From NCBI GenBank assembly GCA_964638635.1, contig CAZXAQ010000108.1, forward strand, positions 1-11,101: 11,101 nt of DNA, written 5' to 3'. The translations under genes were made by a program, and so were the position numbers. The DNA comes from SZUA-430 sp964638635 (lineage in GTDB: Bacteria > Pseudomonadota > Alphaproteobacteria > Micropepsales > Micropepsaceae). The notes below the pieces were generated by a model. The model worked only from the letters and a program-made list of their open reading frames with translations, was not told the origin of the DNA and ran no database searches. The number at the start of each line of letters is the position of its first letter. Position 1 is the first letter of the stretch. Below are positions 5,398-11,101 of this stretch, in pieces.

Positions 5398-7505
5398 CCG
5401 AACGGGAACGGCGGCGTCCCTTGGAACGTCGGGCCGATCAGCTCCGGCGCCTGGCCCGGCGTCCACGCGCGTAGCGTGAACTTCGCGCTGCGTAGCACCG
5501 GCGCGCCCTTCGGCCCGAAATCCTTCTCCGGGTTCTGCACCGTCACGAGATGCGCCTCGACGCGCCCCGCGTTGACGCTCATGAGCCCATAGCCGTTCGC
5601 ATTCGTGTCGACATAGGTCAGGCCCGGATTGGCCTTCGCGTTCCACCACAAATCCGAGATCCAACTCGATCCCGTCCACGACCGCGCCAGCGCCGTGTTC
5701 ACGCCGCCGATGAGTGCAAGGTTGAAGTTCTCAACCGTCTCCTCGCCGCTTTGATAGGTGACGATGCTGTGGAACACCGAGCTTGCGCGCGACGCGCGCT
5801 CGGCGCCGCCGAACACACCCTCCGACGAAATCCCGGCGCACGCGAACTCGACCGCCACCGGCTGTGGTATCTCCGCGTCCGGATCGTCGACGAGCAGCCC
5901 CGCCATGTGCATGTGATGGTCGCCCGCGCACGCGACGACGTTGCTCACGCCCTGGTCGCGGATGAACTCCATCAGCTCCTGCCGCTCCGCCGGATAGCCG
6001 TTCCACCCGTCGATCCCGAGGAAGGAGTCCTTCACCCCCGAAAACCAAATGCTGCCGAGGTCGAGCCGCACCGTGAGGGCAGGGAAGGGGTTCGCCCAAA
6101 TCTTCCAGCGCGCGTCGGAGGCTTTGAGCACCTGCTTGAACCAAGCCTTTTGCTGCGGCCCCAAAACCGATCCCCGCGGCATCAGCCGGCGCGGATTGTC
6201 GACCTCCGTCCCCGGCAGCGTCGACGGCGGATCGCCGTCGTTCGCCGTCTTGCCGAGGTCGAGAATCTTCACATGCTCGATCGCAGGCAAGGCCTGGCCT
6301 TCGATCTTCGGCGGCTTCGGCGGCGGCGACTTGTAGGAGCGATTGTCGGTCAGAATGATCTCGACCGTCTTACCCCACCTGAACGTGCGATAGGTGGTCA
6401 GCGACGCCAACGCCGCGCGATTGTCGACGTTCGGATCGATCCAGTCCTGCTGCGGCCCGAGGAACGGCGTATCCTGCACCTCGACGAACTTGAAATCGCG
6501 CGCCGGGTTTTCCACCGTGTTCGTGCGCTCGAGACTTCCCGACCCCGGCATGCCGGTCAGCAACGCCGGGACGTACTCGAACCACGCCTGGTTCGCCGCC
6601 ACCTTGCGCCGTTGTGCTGGCACGCCGCCCTTGTCGAAGTAGGTATCGTGCGCCTGCCAAGCGTCGTTCGTGAACTCGTGGTCGTCCCACATGCACACGA
6701 ACGGCCAGCGCGCGCGCGCCGCCTGCAAATTCGCGTCCGACAAATAGAGCCGGTAGAGGAAGCGATAATCGGCAAGCGTGACCGCGTTCGTGGCGCCCGG
6801 GTTCTTGTTCCAACTCGTCGACGGCCAGGGCTTCGATCCGTTGGGGAAGGGCGGAATCAACCGCTCGCGCCGGTCGGCGCTCTTGAGCCATTTTGGGTTT
6901 TGCATGTCGGCGTCCCACCGGTCGCCGCGCACCTCATAGATGAAGTCGCCGAGGAACAGCACGAAGTCGAGCTGCTGTTCCGTGGGTGCCGCAAGATCGT
7001 CCGTCAGCATGCGCGCCCACGCGCCGTAGAACGCCTGCTCGTAGTTCTGGCACGCGGCAAAGGCAAAGCGCGCGGGCCGCTCCGTGTTCGGCGCCGGCGC
7101 CGTACGTGTGCGGCCGAGCCGCGACTGATCGCCTCCCGCAACGAAGCGGTAGAAATAGGTCGTGTCGGGCTCAAGCCCCTGCACCACGAGCCTGAGCGTA
7201 TGGTCGCTCGCGGGCGTCGTCGCCATCGTCTCGTCGAGCACCACCTCCGTGAACTCCGGCGCGCGCGAAATCTGCACCCGGACGTCGATGTAACGGTCGT
7301 CGCCTTCGATTGCCTCGACTCGCGTCCACAGGACGACGCCGTCCGGTTGCGGATCGCCGGACGCGACGCCGTGCGGAAAGCGGTACTTGCCGGAGACGAT
7401 CGAGCGGGGCTGCGCCGCCGCGAATGGCGCGCGCGCGACGGCTGCGAACGTTCCGGCAAATCCGGCGAGCGACGTCAAGAAAGAGCGACGGGAAAACAAG
7501 GTCAT
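5394..7505 (-). CDS. phoD: PhoD-family alkaline phosphatase/phosphodiesterase, Tat-exported
   Basis: 703 residues. It would release phosphate from phosphodiesters and monoesters in the periplasm, using a calcium/iron centre as known for PhoD. A Tat signal peptide with SRRSFLT (Arg6, Arg7) is followed by a hydrophobic stretch ending in FAAAQ near 32. A fibronectin-like N-terminal domain carries FPHGVASGDPQ (43-53) and VVLWTRVE (57-64). The metal-site motifs are then in order: CQNYEQAFYGAW (Cys152), FLGDFIYE (Asp187, Tyr190), WDDHEFTND (273-281), TDNRSY (386-391) and GDHHMHMAG (528-536). It is longer than Bacillus PhoD (about 580), partly through a proline-rich insertion near 394-445. The frame extends to 7610, but I chose the ATG at 7505-7503 because it places the twin-arginine motif at the N-terminus. 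No clear Shine-Dalgarno site or Pho box was found upstream, so phosphate control is not shown. Confidence 0.93.
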   Translation of the reverse strand: MTLFSRRSFLTSLAGFAGTFAAVARAPFAAAQPRSIVSGKYRFPHGVASGDPQPDGVVLWTRVEAIEGDDRYIDVRVQISRAPEFTEVVLDETMATTPASDHTLRLVVQGLEPDTTYFYRFVAGGDQSRLGRTRTAPAPNTERPARFAFAACQNYEQAFYGAWARMLTDDLAAPTEQQLDFVLFLGDFIYEVRGDRWDADMQNPKWLKSADRRERLIPPFPNGSKPWPSTSWNKNPGATNAVTLADYRFLYRLYLSDANLQAARARWPFVCMWDDHEFTNDAWQAHDTYFDKGGVPAQRRKVAANQAWFEYVPALLTGMPGSGSLERTNTVENPARDFKFVEVQDTPFLGPQQDWIDPNVDNRAALASLTTYRTFRWGKTVEIILTDNRSYKSPPPKPPKIEGQALPAIEHVKILDLGKTANDGDPPSTLPGTEVDNPRRLMPRGSVLGPQQKAWFKQVLKASDARWKIWANPFPALTVRLDLGSIWFSGVKDSFLGIDGWNGYPAERQELMEFIRDQGVSNVVACAGDHHMHMAGLLVDDPDAEIPQPVAVEFACAGISSEGVFGGAERASRASSVFHSIVTYQSGEETVENFNLALIGGVNTALARSWTGSSWISDLWWNAKANPGLTYVDTNANGYGLMSVNAGRVEAHLVTVQNPEKDFGPKGAPVLRSAKFTLRAWTPGQAPELIGPTFQGTPPFPFG

Positions 7506-7535
7506 CACACGACAAGTTGAGTTCTGAATCGAACG

Positions 7536-7547
7536 GACGCTAGCCCA
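7536..7547 (-). promoter_or_regulatory. TGGGCTAGCGTC element, probable -10 region of phoD
   Basis: On the minus strand TGGGCTAGCGTC lies about 30 nt upstream of the phoD ATG, and its mirror copy stands before the divergent gene. TAGCGT keeps the three most conserved -10 bases (T, A, final T). An overlapping TAGAAT (complement of 7547-7552) is an alternative -10. Neither has a good -35 at the usual distance. Transcription starting here supports the 7505 start over 7610. Confidence 0.35.
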
Positions 7548-7567
7548 TTCTAGGCCACACGCGGGAG

Positions 7568-7620
7568 CGGGGCCGTCGCGAAAGGCCGTGGACTGGGGCT
7601 TTCGCGCCATAGGAGCCCCG
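7568..7620. repeat. Nested inverted repeat (hairpin) between divergent phoD and the membrane protein gene
   Basis: The inner stem pairs 7577-7587 with 7596-7606 (11 positions, one G-G mismatch, 8-nt loop). The outer stem pairs CGGGGC (7568-7573) with GCCCCG (7615-7620). On the plus strand it is followed by TTTT at 7621-7624, which looks terminator-like. However, no plus-strand gene lies upstream to be terminated, so an operator, an insulator between divergent promoters, or leader RNA structure is more likely. Confidence 0.5.
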
Positions 7621-7627
7621 TTTTCTG

Positions 7628-7639
7628 TGGGCTAGTGTC
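7628..7639 (+). promoter_or_regulatory. TGGGCTAGTGTC element, probable -10 region of the membrane protein gene
   Basis: Matches the mirror element before phoD at 11 of 12 positions. TAGTGT at 7633-7638 is the same -10 proposed for the amidase promoter, within the shared 11-mer GCTAGTGTCGA (7631-7641). It leaves a leader of about 22 nt before the ATG at 7667. The -35 is poor (TAGGAG at 7610-7615, 17-nt spacer). Confidence 0.35.
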
Positions 7640-7666
7640 GAGCCCGCAGGCTTGCGAGGGAGAGGC

Positions 7667-8578
7667 ATGAGCAAGATTCCAGTGTTGGCGACGGTGTCGC
7701 GGGCCTACGGCTTTCTATTGGGCGACGCCGCCACGATCGTCCGTCTCGCATGGGCGCCGCTCCTGATCGGTGCGGGCCTCTCCTACGTCTACGGCCCGCA
7801 GATAATGGACGCCACGTTGGCGGCCAAGGACAACCCCGACGCGCTGGTGGCGCTAATGCCCATGCAATTTCTGATCGGCCTCGTCACCTTCGTCACGGGC
7901 ATTATGGCGACGGTGGTGCTGTTGCGCGTCGTGATTTTCGGCGACCGCAAGCCCGGGCTCCTTGTCTACCTGTGGCTCGGCGGGGCCGAGCTGCGCATCA
8001 TCGTGGTGACCATCTTGCTCGTCATCGCGCTCATCGCCGCGACGATTGCGAGCGCCCTCGTCCTCGGCCTCTTGGGCGCGGTCGCTTCGGCCGTCCCGGG
8101 AATGGGTGCGCTCGTCGGCCTTGCGGTCGTTGCGCTTGTGTTCGTCTTCATCTGGGCAGCGCTGCGTTTGACCCTGATCTCGCCCGTTGTCGTCGCCGAA
8201 AACAATCTCGGCGTCGAGCGCTCGTGGCAGCTGATGTCGGGCAACGTGCTTCGCATGCTGCTTGTGCTGATCTTGACGTTCTTGCCCTATACGATCGTGG
8301 CGGCGCTGATCGGTCTGGCCGTTCTCGGCGCCGACGTTCCGGCGTTCCCGAAGCTGCCCGCCATGGGCGGTGCCGACGCCGCGGCCACGCAAGCCGCGGG
8401 CGAAACGTTTCGCAAGGCGATCGAAGCCTGGCAGTTGGACCTCACGAAAGCCATGCGCGCCCACTATATGGAGCTCTCCGTACTCGGCTTCGTCGGCAAC
8501 CTGATCTCGACCGCGCTTGCCGCCGGCGTCTTCGGCAACGCCTACAACGCCGTCGCCGACCACCAAGTGGGGAAGTGA
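7667..8578 (+). CDS. Polytopic inner-membrane protein, function unknown
   Basis: 303 residues with several hydrophobic segments: about 24-43, 66-91, 110-140, 147-175, 195-221 and 270-292, so five to six or more membrane passes. A stretch of about 46 residues that is polar or charged (223-268) sits before the last one. Around 171-195 the pattern PVVVAENNLGVERSWQLMSGN resembles the 'expected P-x-x-x-x-E ... S-W-x-L-x-x-G-N' signature of YciC/DUF975/GDPD-membrane-domain-like proteins. I do not know the biochemical role of that group and do not assign one. The ATG was chosen over an upstream GTG at 7652 because a GA-rich GAGGGAGAGG (7656-7665) lies directly in front and the upstream residues add nothing. 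It is divergent from phoD and convergent with the FecR-domain gene 12 nt away. Confidence 0.8.
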   Translation: MSKIPVLATVSRAYGFLLGDAATIVRLAWAPLLIGAGLSYVYGPQIMDATLAAKDNPDALVALMPMQFLIGLVTFVTGIMATVVLLRVVIFGDRKPGLLVYLWLGGAELRIIVVTILLVIALIAATIASALVLGLLGAVASAVPGMGALVGLAVVALVFVFIWAALRLTLISPVVVAENNLGVERSWQLMSGNVLRMLLVLILTFLPYTIVAALIGLAVLGADVPAFPKLPAMGGADAAATQAAGETFRKAIEAWQLDLTKAMRAHYMELSVLGFVGNLISTALAAGVFGNAYNAVADHQVGK

Positions 8579-8590
8579 CGGGGCAGGGGT

Positions 8591-9274
8591 CTACCTAAAC
8601 GGATTCGGAATCCCCGGGATTCCCGGAATGTTGGGGATCGGAATCTTCGAGCGCACGTGGGCGAGGCCGCGCTCGATCGCCTCGTCCTTCGACTTGTGGA
8701 TGAAGTCGCGCACCACGCCGAACACGCCGTTCGAATCCGCGAGCACCGAATGCCCGGCCAGAATGTCGAGCGCCTCGCTCGTCGCGCGCGAGACGATGTT
8801 GGCGGCACCCGAAACCGTCGAAAGCTCCGTCGACCCGTCCTCATAAACGTCGATCTTGAGCTCCGTCCCGCGAATGCCGATCACGACAGTGGGTGTTTGA
8901 ATCTTCATGTTCTTCTCCGGCATCTGGCCGGAGATGAACCGGAACGCGCCCTTGGCCAGCGTCACTGCCGACTTGCTGGCCGCGCCCGCGAACACATACT
9001 CGTCGACCACTGCATTGGCGTTCGCACCGAGCGTCAGCTTCGACGCGTCGATGAAGCGCACGCCGGCGGCGCTGTCTTCGCCCGTCTCCAGCCGCTGATT
9101 GCGAAAGATCGCCGCCGCCTCGGCCAGTTCGATGCGCGCCGCACCCACAGCGGTGCCCCAAACCTCGTTGACCTTCGTCTCGACCGCCCCAATCCCGTCG
9201 GCCGCACGTGCCGGCGCGCCGAGCGCAACTGAAGCGGTGGCCAACATCAGAGCGTCGCGGCGTGTGAGCTTCAT
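8591..9274 (-). CDS. Exported FecR-domain protein
   Basis: 227 residues. The N-terminus MKLTRRDALMLATASVALGAPARAA is a signal peptide, possibly Tat (TRRDAL, Arg5-Arg6), with cleavage near Ala25. Residues about 72-142 form a FecR domain: FIDASKLTLGANANAVVDEYVF at 74-95, LAKGAFRFISG at 106-116 and IQTPTVVIGIRGTELKIDV at 125-143. Unlike classical FecR it has no anti-sigma N-terminal domain or membrane anchor, and no ECF sigma or TonB receptor gene is beside it. It is therefore more like the free-standing periplasmic FecR-domain proteins whose role is unclear. The last 17 residues are an odd Ile-Pro-rich tail (IPNIPGIPGIPN). The ATG is supported by AGGGA about 9 nt upstream. It is downstream of tetR on the same strand, 111 nt away. 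Confidence 0.85.
   Translation of the reverse strand: MKLTRRDALMLATASVALGAPARAADGIGAVETKVNEVWGTAVGAARIELAEAAAIFRNQRLETGEDSAAGVRFIDASKLTLGANANAVVDEYVFAGAASKSAVTLAKGAFRFISGQMPEKNMKIQTPTVVIGIRGTELKIDVYEDGSTELSTVSGAANIVSRATSEALDILAGHSVLADSNGVFGVVRDFIHKSKDEAIERGLAHVRSKIPIPNIPGIPGIPNPFR
8607..8623. repeat. Perfect 8-bp inverted repeat inside the 3' end of the FecR-domain gene
   Basis: GGAATCCC, a single C, then GGGATTCC. It encodes part of the repeated Gly-Ile-Pro tail and lies 29 nt after the stop of the convergent membrane protein gene. It could slow or stop plus-strand transcription, but there is no T run. It may simply follow from codon choice in the repeated tail. Confidence 0.4.
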
Positions 9275-9385
9275 GGAAATCCGTCCCTGAAATTGCAGCG
9301 GGTGCCGGATAGGACGCGAAGCACACCAGCCCGCGCAAGCCCGCGAGACCGGAAATACGTCACACTGTGGCCGGATTGGTGCGCA

Positions 9386-9976
9386 CTAGGCCGGGCGAAG
9401 CCCCTTCAAGGCGTGATCCACGACCGCATCGGTGAACTTGTCGTCGAGCGCCGCATGCCCCATCAACAAGCGGTAGAAGATGGGCCCGTAGATCATGTCG
9501 AGCGCCACATCGACGTCGATGCCGCGCCGCACCTCCTTCGCCGCCGTCGCACGCATCAGAATCGCGCGCCCCTCCTCGCGCCGCGCCAGGATGAAGTGAT
9601 TACGAAACACTTTCGACAACTCGCTGTCTGTCGACGCCGCCGCGATCATCGACGTGACTTGCCGGCCCATGCGCGACGCGAAGACCTCCGCGACGCCGCG
9701 CAGCTGCTGCTTCAAGTCCGCAATCGCCGAGCGCGATGGAGCGACCTTCGGCGTCTTGGTCTTCGTCTCCATCATCGCGGCCATCGCGACCGCATGCGCG
9801 TTCGGCCAGGCGCGATAAATCGTGGGCTTGCCGACGCCCGCCCGCGCCGCGATGCCCTCCATCGTGACCGCCGTGAGGCCGCCCTCGTTCAAAATTTCAC
9901 GCGTCGCGCGCAAGATCGCAGCACGCGCTTCCGTGCTGCGCGGCCGTCCGCGCGGGCGGGGCTCTGGGTCGCCCAC
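9386..9976 (-). CDS. TetR/AcrR-family transcriptional repressor
   Basis: 196 residues. The N-terminal half has the family pattern: basic GRPRSTEARAAILRA at 10-24, then the helix-turn-helix MEGIAARAGVGKPTIYRAWPNA at about 39-60. The C-terminal ligand domain ends in IYGPIFYRLLMGH, typical of the TetR_C group found in many alphaproteobacterial and actinobacterial regulators. The start is a GTG at 9976-9974. A perfect AAGGAGG (complement of 9983-9989) lies 6 nt upstream, so the GTG at 10000, upstream of that site, cannot be the start used. It is divergent from the VOC gene, with an inverted repeat between their promoters, so autoregulation and control of that gene are likely. The ligand is unknown. 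Confidence 0.93.
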   Translation of the reverse strand: MGDPEPRPRGRPRSTEARAAILRATREILNEGGLTAVTMEGIAARAGVGKPTIYRAWPNAHAVAMAAMMETKTKTPKVAPSRSAIADLKQQLRGVAEVFASRMGRQVTSMIAAASTDSELSKVFRNHFILARREEGRAILMRATAAKEVRRGIDVDVALDMIYGPIFYRLLMGHAALDDKFTDAVVDHALKGLRPA

Positions 9977-9987
9977 GATGATCCTCC

Positions 9988-10015
9988 TTGACTCCGGCAC
10001 TATATACGTTACATT
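9988..10015 (+). promoter_or_regulatory. Promoter of the VOC-family gene
   Basis: TTGACT (9988-9993) and TACATT (10010-10015) are spaced 16 nt apart. Transcription would start near 10022, inside the inverted repeat at 10014-10026, so a bound repressor would block it. Confidence 0.4.
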
Positions 10016-10027
10016 ACGTCACGTAAA
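9999..10027 (-). promoter_or_regulatory. Promoter of tetR
   Basis: On the minus strand TTTACG (10027-10022) and TATAGT (10004-9999) are spaced exactly 17 nt apart. The start would fall near 9992, giving a leader of about 16 nt that contains the AAGGAGG site. The -35 lies within the inverted repeat. Confidence 0.5.
10014..10026. promoter_or_regulatory. Probable TetR operator, TTACGT-C-ACGTAA
   Basis: A perfect 6-bp inverted repeat around one central base overlaps the tetR -35 and the VOC -10/start region. The half-site is repeated upstream as TACGTTAC (10005-10012), exactly 10 bp from TACGTCAC (10015-10022), which suggests a tandem or extended site bound on one DNA face. Similar short palindromes between divergent promoters are usual for TetR proteins; binding is inferred. 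Confidence 0.6.
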
Positions 10028-10055
10028 TAAGAAATGACCTTGCGGGAGAACGGCG

Positions 10056-10502
10056 ATGACGGCCACGGAAATCAAAATCTCACCTTACGCCTGCTATAAG
10101 AATGCGGCCGAAGCGATCGCGTTCTACACCAAGGCCTTCGGCGCGGTGGAGCAGTTCCGCCTGGCCGAACCCTCCGGCCGCATCGGCCACGCCGAAATCA
10201 AAATCGGCGGCGCGGTCCTGATGATGTCCGACGAATACCCCGACTTCGGCGCGGTCAGCGCCCCCACGATCGGTGGCTGCCCGATCGTGCTCCACCTCTA
10301 CGTGGCCGACGTCGACAGCTTCGTCGACCGAGCCGTGAAGGCGGGCGCCACACTGCTCCGCCCGGTCAAAGACGAATTCTACGGCGACCGCACCGGCCAA
10401 ATCGCCGACCCCTTCGGCTACAAGTGGATGATCGCGACGCAAAAGGAACAGGTTACCCCGCAAGACATGCAGAAGCGGTGGTCGAAAATGCTGGCTGGGT
10501 AG
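10056..10502 (+). CDS. VOC-superfamily (glyoxalase/PhnB-like) protein
   Basis: 148 residues, cytoplasmic, one vicinal-oxygen-chelate pair of beta-alpha-beta-beta-beta modules. The PhnB/YdhE-like pattern is clear: YKNAAEAIAFYTKAFGA at 14-30, GHAEIKIGG with His45, HLYVADVD with His80, and DRTGQIADPFGYKW at 111-124. His45 and His80 sit where metal ligands are often found in the superfamily. The third expected acidic ligand near the C-terminus is not obvious, so enzymatic activity is uncertain, and a binding or resistance role is possible. The ATG has GGGAG (10044-10048) 7 nt upstream. It is divergent from tetR with a shared operator region, so it is probably induced by the repressor's ligand, which may be a compound the protein acts on. 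It is convergent with uvrA, with 2 nt between their stops. Confidence 0.9.
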   Translation: MTATEIKISPYACYKNAAEAIAFYTKAFGAVEQFRLAEPSGRIGHAEIKIGGAVLMMSDEYPDFGAVSAPTIGGCPIVLHLYVADVDSFVDRAVKAGATLLRPVKDEFYGDRTGQIADPFGYKWMIATQKEQVTPQDMQKRWSKMLAG

Positions 10503-10504
10503 GG

Positions 10505-11101
10505 TTACTCCGCCGCCCGAGCCCGCCGCTTCGGCTGCGCCATTTCGGCCTTCGGCGCCGTACGCTTGAACAGCGGTTTCAGGAACTGCCCCGTATAAGA
10601 CCGCGCGACCTTCGCGACCTCTTCCGGTGTACCGCTCGCCACAATCTCGCCGCCGCCGTCGCCGCCTTCGGGTCCGAGGTCGATAATCCAGTCGGCCGTC
10701 TTGATGACTTCGAGATTGTGCTCGATCACCACGACCGTGTTGCCTTGCTCGACCAACTCGTGCAGCACGTCGAGCAGCTTGCGCACGTCGTCGAAGTGCA
10801 GGCCCGTCGTCGGTTCGTCCAAAATGTAGAGCGTGCGACCCGTCGAGCGCCGCGACAGTTCCTTCGACAGCTTGACGCGCTGCGCCTCGCCGCCGGATAG
10901 CGTCGTTGCCTGCTGGCCCACCTTGATGTAGCCGAGGCCCACGCGCTCCAGCGTCTCCATCTTCTCCCGCACCGACGGCACCGCCTTGAAGAACTCGGCC
11001 GCCGCCTCGACCGTCATGTCCAGCACTTCGGCGATCGACTTGTCCTTGAACTTCACCTCGAGCGTTTCGCGGTTGTAGCGCTCGCCCTTGCAGACGTCGC
11101 A
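10505..11101 (-). CDS. uvrA: UvrABC excision nuclease subunit A, C-terminal part
   Basis: The final 198 codons plus a stop; the N-terminus lies beyond the right edge. UvrA dimers detect damaged DNA and load UvrB in nucleotide excision repair. The window edge cuts inside the second zinc finger: the first residues are CDVCKGERYNRE, the second Cys pair of a C4 zinc site. Then follow the ABC signature TTLSGGEAQRVKLSKEL, Walker B with LYILDEPTTGLH, and the H-loop VIEHNLEV, all of the C-terminal ATPase. The end is a short basic tail (PKRRARAAE). The frame is open throughout and nothing is broken. A possible LexA/SOS site would be upstream and cannot be seen here. Confidence 0.98.
   Translation of the reverse strand, partial: CDVCKGERYNRETLEVKFKDKSIAEVLDMTVEAAAEFFKAVPSVREKMETLERVGLGYIKVGQQATTLSGGEAQRVKLSKELSRRSTGRTLYILDEPTTGLHFDDVRKLLDVLHELVEQGNTVVVIEHNLEVIKTADWIIDLGPEGGDGGGEIVASGTPEEVAKVARSYTGQFLKPLFKRTAPKAEMAQPKRRARAAE

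Noticed and set aside
5550..7520. Plus-strand open frame of 656 codons opposite phoD
   Set aside because: It mirrors the phoD codons, and its low-complexity Arg-rich product shows no domain, while phoD has every catalytic motif.
7506..7610. Longer start (ATG at 7610) for phoD
   Set aside because: It would bury the twin-arginine signal 35 residues inside the protein and would code through the hairpin and the proposed -10 region.
7568..7624. Hairpin plus TTTT read as a rho-independent terminator
   Set aside because: No gene is transcribed toward it on the plus strand; phoD starts on the other strand, so there is nothing to terminate except read-through.
7506..7666. Pho box upstream of phoD
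   Set aside because: I found no pair of CTGTCAT-like repeats with 4-nt spacing on either strand, so PhoB control is not claimed.
7853..8566. Minus-strand open frame of 237 codons opposite the membrane protein
   Set aside because: It is a charged, repetitive Asp/Arg/His-rich product that arises from the antisense of hydrophobic codons.
8607..8623. Inverted repeat as a terminator for the membrane protein gene
   Set aside because: It lies within coding sequence of the facing gene, lacks a T run, and is explained at least in part by repeated Gly-Ile-Pro codons.
9293..9991. Plus-strand open frame of 232 codons opposite tetR
   Set aside because: TetR on the other strand has a clear helix-turn-helix and a perfect ribosome site; this frame has neither.

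Overview
This high-GC window is packed with genes on both strands and reads as a bacterial chromosome. Alphaproteobacteria is my best guess, from the general look of the proteins (a CYP108-like P450, a DUF7064-type protein, a Tat-exported PhoD, UvrA) and the sigma70-like promoters. That placement is an inference; there is no rRNA or other marker to fix it. I see no tRNA, rRNA, CRISPR array, insertion sequence or phage gene.

Left part (1-3908): an amidase-signature hydrolase (minus strand, running off the left edge) is divergent from a tight three-gene plus-strand unit. That unit is a cytochrome P450 close to the CYP108/P450terp type, a 59-residue rubredoxin that is easily missed because it is so short, and a CrtC/AttH-like (DUF7064/7065-type) protein. 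Gaps inside the unit are 6 and 12 nt. This looks like a small oxidative catabolic module in which the rubredoxin may carry electrons to the P450 and the third protein may act on, or bind, the hydrophobic substrate or product. No electron-transfer reductase and no 2Fe-2S ferredoxin is in view. This module is the most interesting system in the window.

Middle (3905-8578): a YaiI/YqxD-family protein (minus) shares its stop CTAG with the preceding operon. Divergent from it is a secreted two-part protein with a calcium-loop-like motif, which in turn shares a stop CTAG with a Tat-exported PhoD-type phosphodiesterase/alkaline phosphatase (minus). PhoD is divergent from a polytopic membrane protein of unknown role. 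Between those two lies a 161-nt region with a nested hairpin flanked by two nearly identical, oppositely oriented TGGGCTAGyGTC elements, probably the -10 regions of the two promoters.

Right part (8591-11101): a stand-alone exported FecR-domain protein (minus), a TetR-family repressor (minus, GTG start with a perfect AAGGAGG site), a divergent VOC/PhnB-like protein (plus), and the C-terminal part of UvrA (minus, running off the right edge). The tetR/VOC interval has overlapping divergent promoters with a perfect 6-bp inverted repeat between them, a textbook layout for an autoregulating repressor that also controls its neighbour.

No gene-free stretch exceeds 300 bases. The longest, 1132-1409, holds the two divergent promoters of the amidase and P450 genes.
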